DNA of 64,000 bases, from assembly GCA_040954595.2 (NCBI GenBank), contig CM082577.2, positions 12,710,001-12,774,000 on the forward strand, in the 5' to 3' direction. Positions 60,711 to 64,000 of this stretch are shown piece by piece. The notes under the pieces are model-generated. The model searched no databases, was not told the DNA's origin, and saw only the letters and a program-made list of their open reading frames with translations. This DNA comes from Balanoglossus misakiensis. Its lineage: Eukaryota; Hemichordata. Made by a program: the position numbers and the translations under genes. How positions within the stretch are numbered: position 1 is the stretch's first letter; the number at the start of each line of letters is the position of its first letter.

Positions 60711-63215
60711 CTAGAGACAGAAAATGTAATTGATAATGCACATGATCTTTAAAAGCACATGAGCTGCAATTTTTTGGAATAATTATAATAAGTGTACTAC
60801 CATTAGCCAATACAGATGTATGCACTGAACTATATACATTGTATAAATCCTTAGTATGAGTGAATATGCAAGTTTTAACCAAATAAATAATAAACCTTTG
60901 CTGCAAAGGAATATGGCCGCCACCGTGGGAAAATGCAAAAAAAAATGAAAACTTTGCATGAAACTTCATAAACAGAGCATAATCTCATCCATTAGAATTC
61001 ATGGAAGTAAATGTACTCCACTGAGACATTACATTTTCATTTTTTTCATACCAGCAATATTGCACTTTTTAAAAAGCAAATTGCGGAAATTTTCGACTGC
61101 ACTGATATTCTTTAATTTTTTCGGCCATTTTGTTTTGAGTGTTGATCTTGATATACTATCATGCAATATCCTTTAATAGACATAATTAAAAGAATGTCTG
61201 AGATTATTTAAAGTTTAATTTTTTATCCAGTAGCAGCTCGTGGGCCTTTAACTATGTCGGCTGAATTACCAGCATAATGAGGGCTGTCACGGGAGAATTT
61301 GATGTGTTTCGTGAACCACAACAGAAAAATAATACCCCAAAGCTTAGAAAGGAAGAATAATTAATTTATATCACAATAAATTAAAATAGTTTAGATTTGT
61401 ACATTCATAGCAATCATATTTAGGTCAATGCTGGTTACTTGGAATGGTTCCTTAAAACCTGTGTATAGTGGCCAGTCAAGGGACTTTCCTAAACTTGTCT
61501 TTTTTGACAGGGGGTCTTTATAGACAGGTCAATCAATGTAAGTGTTAATTACACTGAGGTGGTAACAAAATAGAGGTGGCCACTTAACACAAGTTTGACT
61601 GTAATTTCAAAATCAGGCGACAACTATTGACTTACAATAGCAGTCTGACTCGTCCTCTCCGTCTGGACAATCATTCACATCGTCACAGAACTTGTCAGGT
61701 GGAAGGCATGACCCATCACTACAAGCATAATCCGGGTAACAGGGACCTGGGTATGAATGAATTGTAACGTGTCACTCTCATTGTAGCAAACGCCAGTAAA
61801 CAAATGATACATTAAGACGTGTCCCTGTCTACCCTTTACATTGAAAATGACAAAACTTAAGAAATCTTACAGTGTGCTTCGTCACTTTTGTCCCAGCAGT
61901 CATCGTAAAAATCGCATTCTCGACCACGTGGTATACGGTTTCCATTGTCACATGTATAATCGGAGTCACAGGAAGCTGAAAAAAAGTCTCACGGAATGAA
62001 TGCTCAAATCGCCCAGTAAGAAAGAACACGACTATCATTACTCAATCATGCAGCTCTGCTCATTAATTTTATTTAACGCACTCTGCTCATTATTTATTAA
62101 CTAATTGATCAGTTAATTAATTTAATTACGTCAAACCATGCAAACTCACCAGCATATTGACAAACGTATCCCCTTCCAAGATCATGATCGCAATTGCCGT
62201 CGGCCCACTCCCAAGTATATGGACTGAACAGATATAAACTTTTAATATTATTATTTAGCATTGCGATTGTTCGCTCTTTCTCCATTCAAAGCATTCCTTT
62301 TATTCATAGTCAACAATGCCATCTTTTTAATACCTAATTTTTAATTGGTCTGAATCATTTGTTTCCTGAAAATTGCATTATTTACATGTATTCTGATAGA
62401 CCGATTAATGTACGAGCTATGATTTTACATTATTTTGCAATTTAAGCCCACAATTCGGCTACAAAGTTATACTTGAAGAAGTTATCATGAATTATAATAG
62501 CAATAAAACACCCCCAGCCATGGTATACCACTCGATTTTGACCAGTTCAACTCTATATACGCAGTGCACTCGCTATCGCTCGTGCGTATATGTCGTGATC
62601 TGGTCAAAATCTCGTGGTATATCATGGGTGGGGGTGTTTTATTGCTTAATCATGCTACCATCCGCCATTCTCATTGGACGAGAGCCCAATCCAGCGATGC
62701 TAAAATACTCATATAGCACTGCTAAAATGGGCAAATGAACTAGCATGCAGCAGCAAAAATGTGCGGTTAAACCACAGTCGTGTGGGATTAAACCAAATAA
62801 AATAAAATAAAAATACTGCCGAATTAACGGACGTTTTATTTTGGAACTGCTCTGTGGAAATATTTACCACAAAATCAATTGCTGATATAATATAATAGCA
62901 ATAACCCCCGCCTCAGTCGGGTATACACTCGATTTGGGTACAATTCGCTCCATATAGCACACGCCTAACGGCTCGAGCAATATGTCTCTAATTGTACCCA
63001 AATCTCGTGTATATCCGCCTGCGGCTGGGTTTATTGGTTAAATATACAAGTATTGACAGTGAAAATTACCGCAGAAATAAAATGAATAGAAACCTAACCA
63101 TTGAATGTCCAGTTTGCGTAACCATTGGCAGATATAAGCCTGGGGCAAATGTAACGCAATTTGTTTCCACGTGTGTACATTCATTGCATATTGGTGTAAT
63201 AAACCTATATGTAAT
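60591..63215 (-). CDS. Extracellular mosaic gene: C-type-lectin-like end and LDL-receptor class A exons (partial)
   Basis: Minus-strand exons in transcript order: 63215-63099, 62223-62150, 61975-61871, 61746-61636, 60710-60591. Phases are compatible throughout (2, then 1). The first two resemble the C-terminal parts of C-type lectin domains (AYICQW; WEWADGNCD and GYVCQY), the last three are LDL-receptor class A modules of 35-40 residues, one per exon. The product would be a secreted or membrane protein combining ligand binding with calcium-dependent LDLa modules. Neither the start nor the stop lies in recognisable sequence here, so the gene is partial. Introns contain palindromic elements at 62.5 and 62.9 kb. 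Confidence 0.65.
61636..61746 (-). CDS. LDL-receptor class A exon b
   Basis: 111 bp, phase 1-1, acceptor ATACCCAG, donor GTAAGT: PCYPDYACSDGSCLPPDKFC, then DDVNDCPDGEDESDCY. All six cysteines and the acidic calcium-binding box are present. Confidence 0.9.
61871..61975 (-). CDS. LDL-receptor class A exon c
   Basis: 105 bp, phase 1-1, acceptor TTTTTTTCAG, donor GTAAGA: SCDSDYTCDNGNRIPRGREC, then DFYDDCWDKSDEAH and a split Cys. Asn-Arg replaces the usual Cys after the glycine, so the third cysteine is missing and one disulphide may be lost. Confidence 0.8.
62150..62223 (-). CDS. C-type-lectin-like terminal exon
   Basis: 74 bp, acceptor CTGTTCAG, donor GTGAGT, phase 2 to 1: PYTWEWADGNCDHDLGRGYV then CQYA. 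The W-x-W-x-D-G and G-Y-V-C-Q blocks fit the C-terminal strands of a C-type lectin domain, though it is short. Confidence 0.5.
62495..62650. mobile_element. Palindromic hairpin element 1
   Basis: AGCAATAAAACACCCCCAGC, then GGTATACCACTCGATTTTGA, form one arm; the complement (TCAAAATCTCGTGGTATATC, then GGGGGTGTTTTATTGCT) forms the other. Confidence 0.75.
62890..63045. mobile_element. Palindromic hairpin element 2, same skeleton
   Basis: AGCAATAACCCCCGCC, GTATACACTCGATTTGGGTA and the complementary TACCCAAATCTCGTGTATAT, then GGGTTTATTGGTT. Shares the AGCAATAA, CCCCC, GTATAC and ACTCGATTT spacing with element 1 although the intervening bases differ. Confidence 0.7.
63099..63215 (-). CDS. Possible C-type-lectin exon
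   Basis: 117 bp, acceptor GCATTTCAG, weaker donor GTTAGG. In the frame whose phase fits the next exon it encodes RLHIGLLHQYAMNVHTWKQI, then ALHLPQAYICQW, like the last strands of a C-type lectin domain, but the usual cysteines before AYICQ are missing. Confidence 0.35.
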
Positions 63216-63524
63216 CTGAAATGCTCGTCTCGCCACTTGAAGATGTTAGAAGACCCAACAGAATTTCCCACAATTGCAATTTTCCTATTGTAAAGTTGGG
63301 CCTCTTTTCAGGGACGTGATGGAGGTCGATTGGCATTTTCTTAAGATTGACTTGTCTTCAAAATAGTGTAACTCAAAAACGAACGATCAGATGCCCACCA
63401 AAGTGTCTCACAATCATACTAAATTAGAATTGAGAATTTTAATTATGGTAATTAACAAACAAGCTGACAAAAAATAACGATCTTCTTTGAACTTTTGATT
63501 GGCGATTGTGAAAGAACAACTAGT

Positions 63525-64000
63525 AATTAGGGCCCAAGCCCAGCAGGCGTGGGCCCTATTGGTTTTACTGGGGTTTTTCTTCTACTGTCTTTTTCTTTTT
63601 TTTCTTGTGTAGTTTTTTTGGTGAGCTATATCTGGAAAACGGCGGAACCTACAAATCTCAAACTTGGCACAATGGTGACGGCCTATGAGAGCTGGTGCAA
63701 TACCCTTGTGAATGTTTAATTAGTCATGTGACCTGATGACCATATATGGGCAAAATTTTCAAATCGACATGATTTGCATATAAATGGAGATATCAAAATT
63801 CTGATATTTTGTGGACCATATGGCCAGGGTTCTACGTGCCAAATGTCAAGGCCGTGGGCCAAGTCTACTTTGAGAAGAAGACTTTTATATATTATTTTTC
63901 TAATTTTTAGACCCAGCCATAGCCCTATACTTTCTATAGTTAAGCTAAGACACTATGTCCACTAGACTGTCGACAGTCCCTCGCGCCTAATGTGTATCGT
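63525..64000 (-). mobile_element. Hairpin-ended repeat, inverted relative to the copy at 30319-31757
   Basis: TTAGGGCCCAAGCCCAGCAG and GGCGTGGGCCCTATTGG form the end hairpin; AGTTTTTTTGGTGAGC and CTCAAACTTG correspond to the complement of the end of the 31.7-kb element. It continues beyond the window. Confidence 0.7.

Overview
This window is eukaryotic and looks like an intergenic- and repeat-rich piece of an invertebrate animal genome, most likely a deuterostome such as a hemichordate or cephalochordate. That placement is inferred from the arrays of pentraxin, PAN/apple, LDL-receptor class A and C-type-lectin-like exons, the clan-2 cytochrome P450 and the Ngaro-type retrotransposon; no single marker proves the species. 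Genes are split into small exons with GT-AG introns, almost all in phase 1. There is one assembly gap of 100 N at 7803-7902.

Layout. 1-1255 is a long inverted repeat whose arms are 42-bp minisatellites. 1.5-9.8 kb holds small inverted-repeat elements, a frameshifted pentraxin exon and one fragment of an unrecognised coiled-coil gene. 9.9-14.8 kb is a complete tyrosine-recombinase retrotransposon of Ngaro type with canonical split direct repeats. 15-21.6 kb is mostly repeats. 21.6-24.1 kb (minus) is an intact three-exon P450 gene of about 499 residues, with a decayed copy of its first exon upstream. 24.6-27 kb is a graveyard: a SAP/SWIM gene remnant, a collapsed copy of the neighbouring pentraxin gene (first and last parts only) and a TRIM-like filamin/NHL pseudogene.

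27.4-33.2 kb is a secreted protein gene built of a signal-peptide exon and five tandem, nearly identical, phase 1-1 pentraxin exons. 34.9-36.8 and 39.2-41.1 kb are direct copies of a 1.86-kb segment. 41.3-46.1 kb carries exons for a single-pass membrane protein with four copies of an unrecognised four-cysteine domain and a PAN/apple exon that lies between the arms of a large inverted repeat. 49.2-52.0 kb has three more pentraxin exons, followed by a splice junction that would itself create the stop codon. Because every junction is phase 1, 41.3-52.3 kb could be one mosaic receptor gene. In one of its introns an 81-bp-arm palindrome encodes a complete hammerhead ribozyme core on the minus strand.

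54.6-55.7 kb is a second degraded copy of the coiled-coil gene seen at 5 kb. 56.9-59.5 kb is a 121-bp satellite with higher-order structure plus a related 106-109-bp array. 60.6-63.2 kb (minus) has LDL-receptor class A exons and C-type-lectin-like exons of another extracellular mosaic protein. The recurring theme is duplication of symmetric phase-1 exons encoding extracellular, probably immune-type, binding domains among abundant mobile elements; paralogous introns serve as empty sites that date and delimit the insertions.
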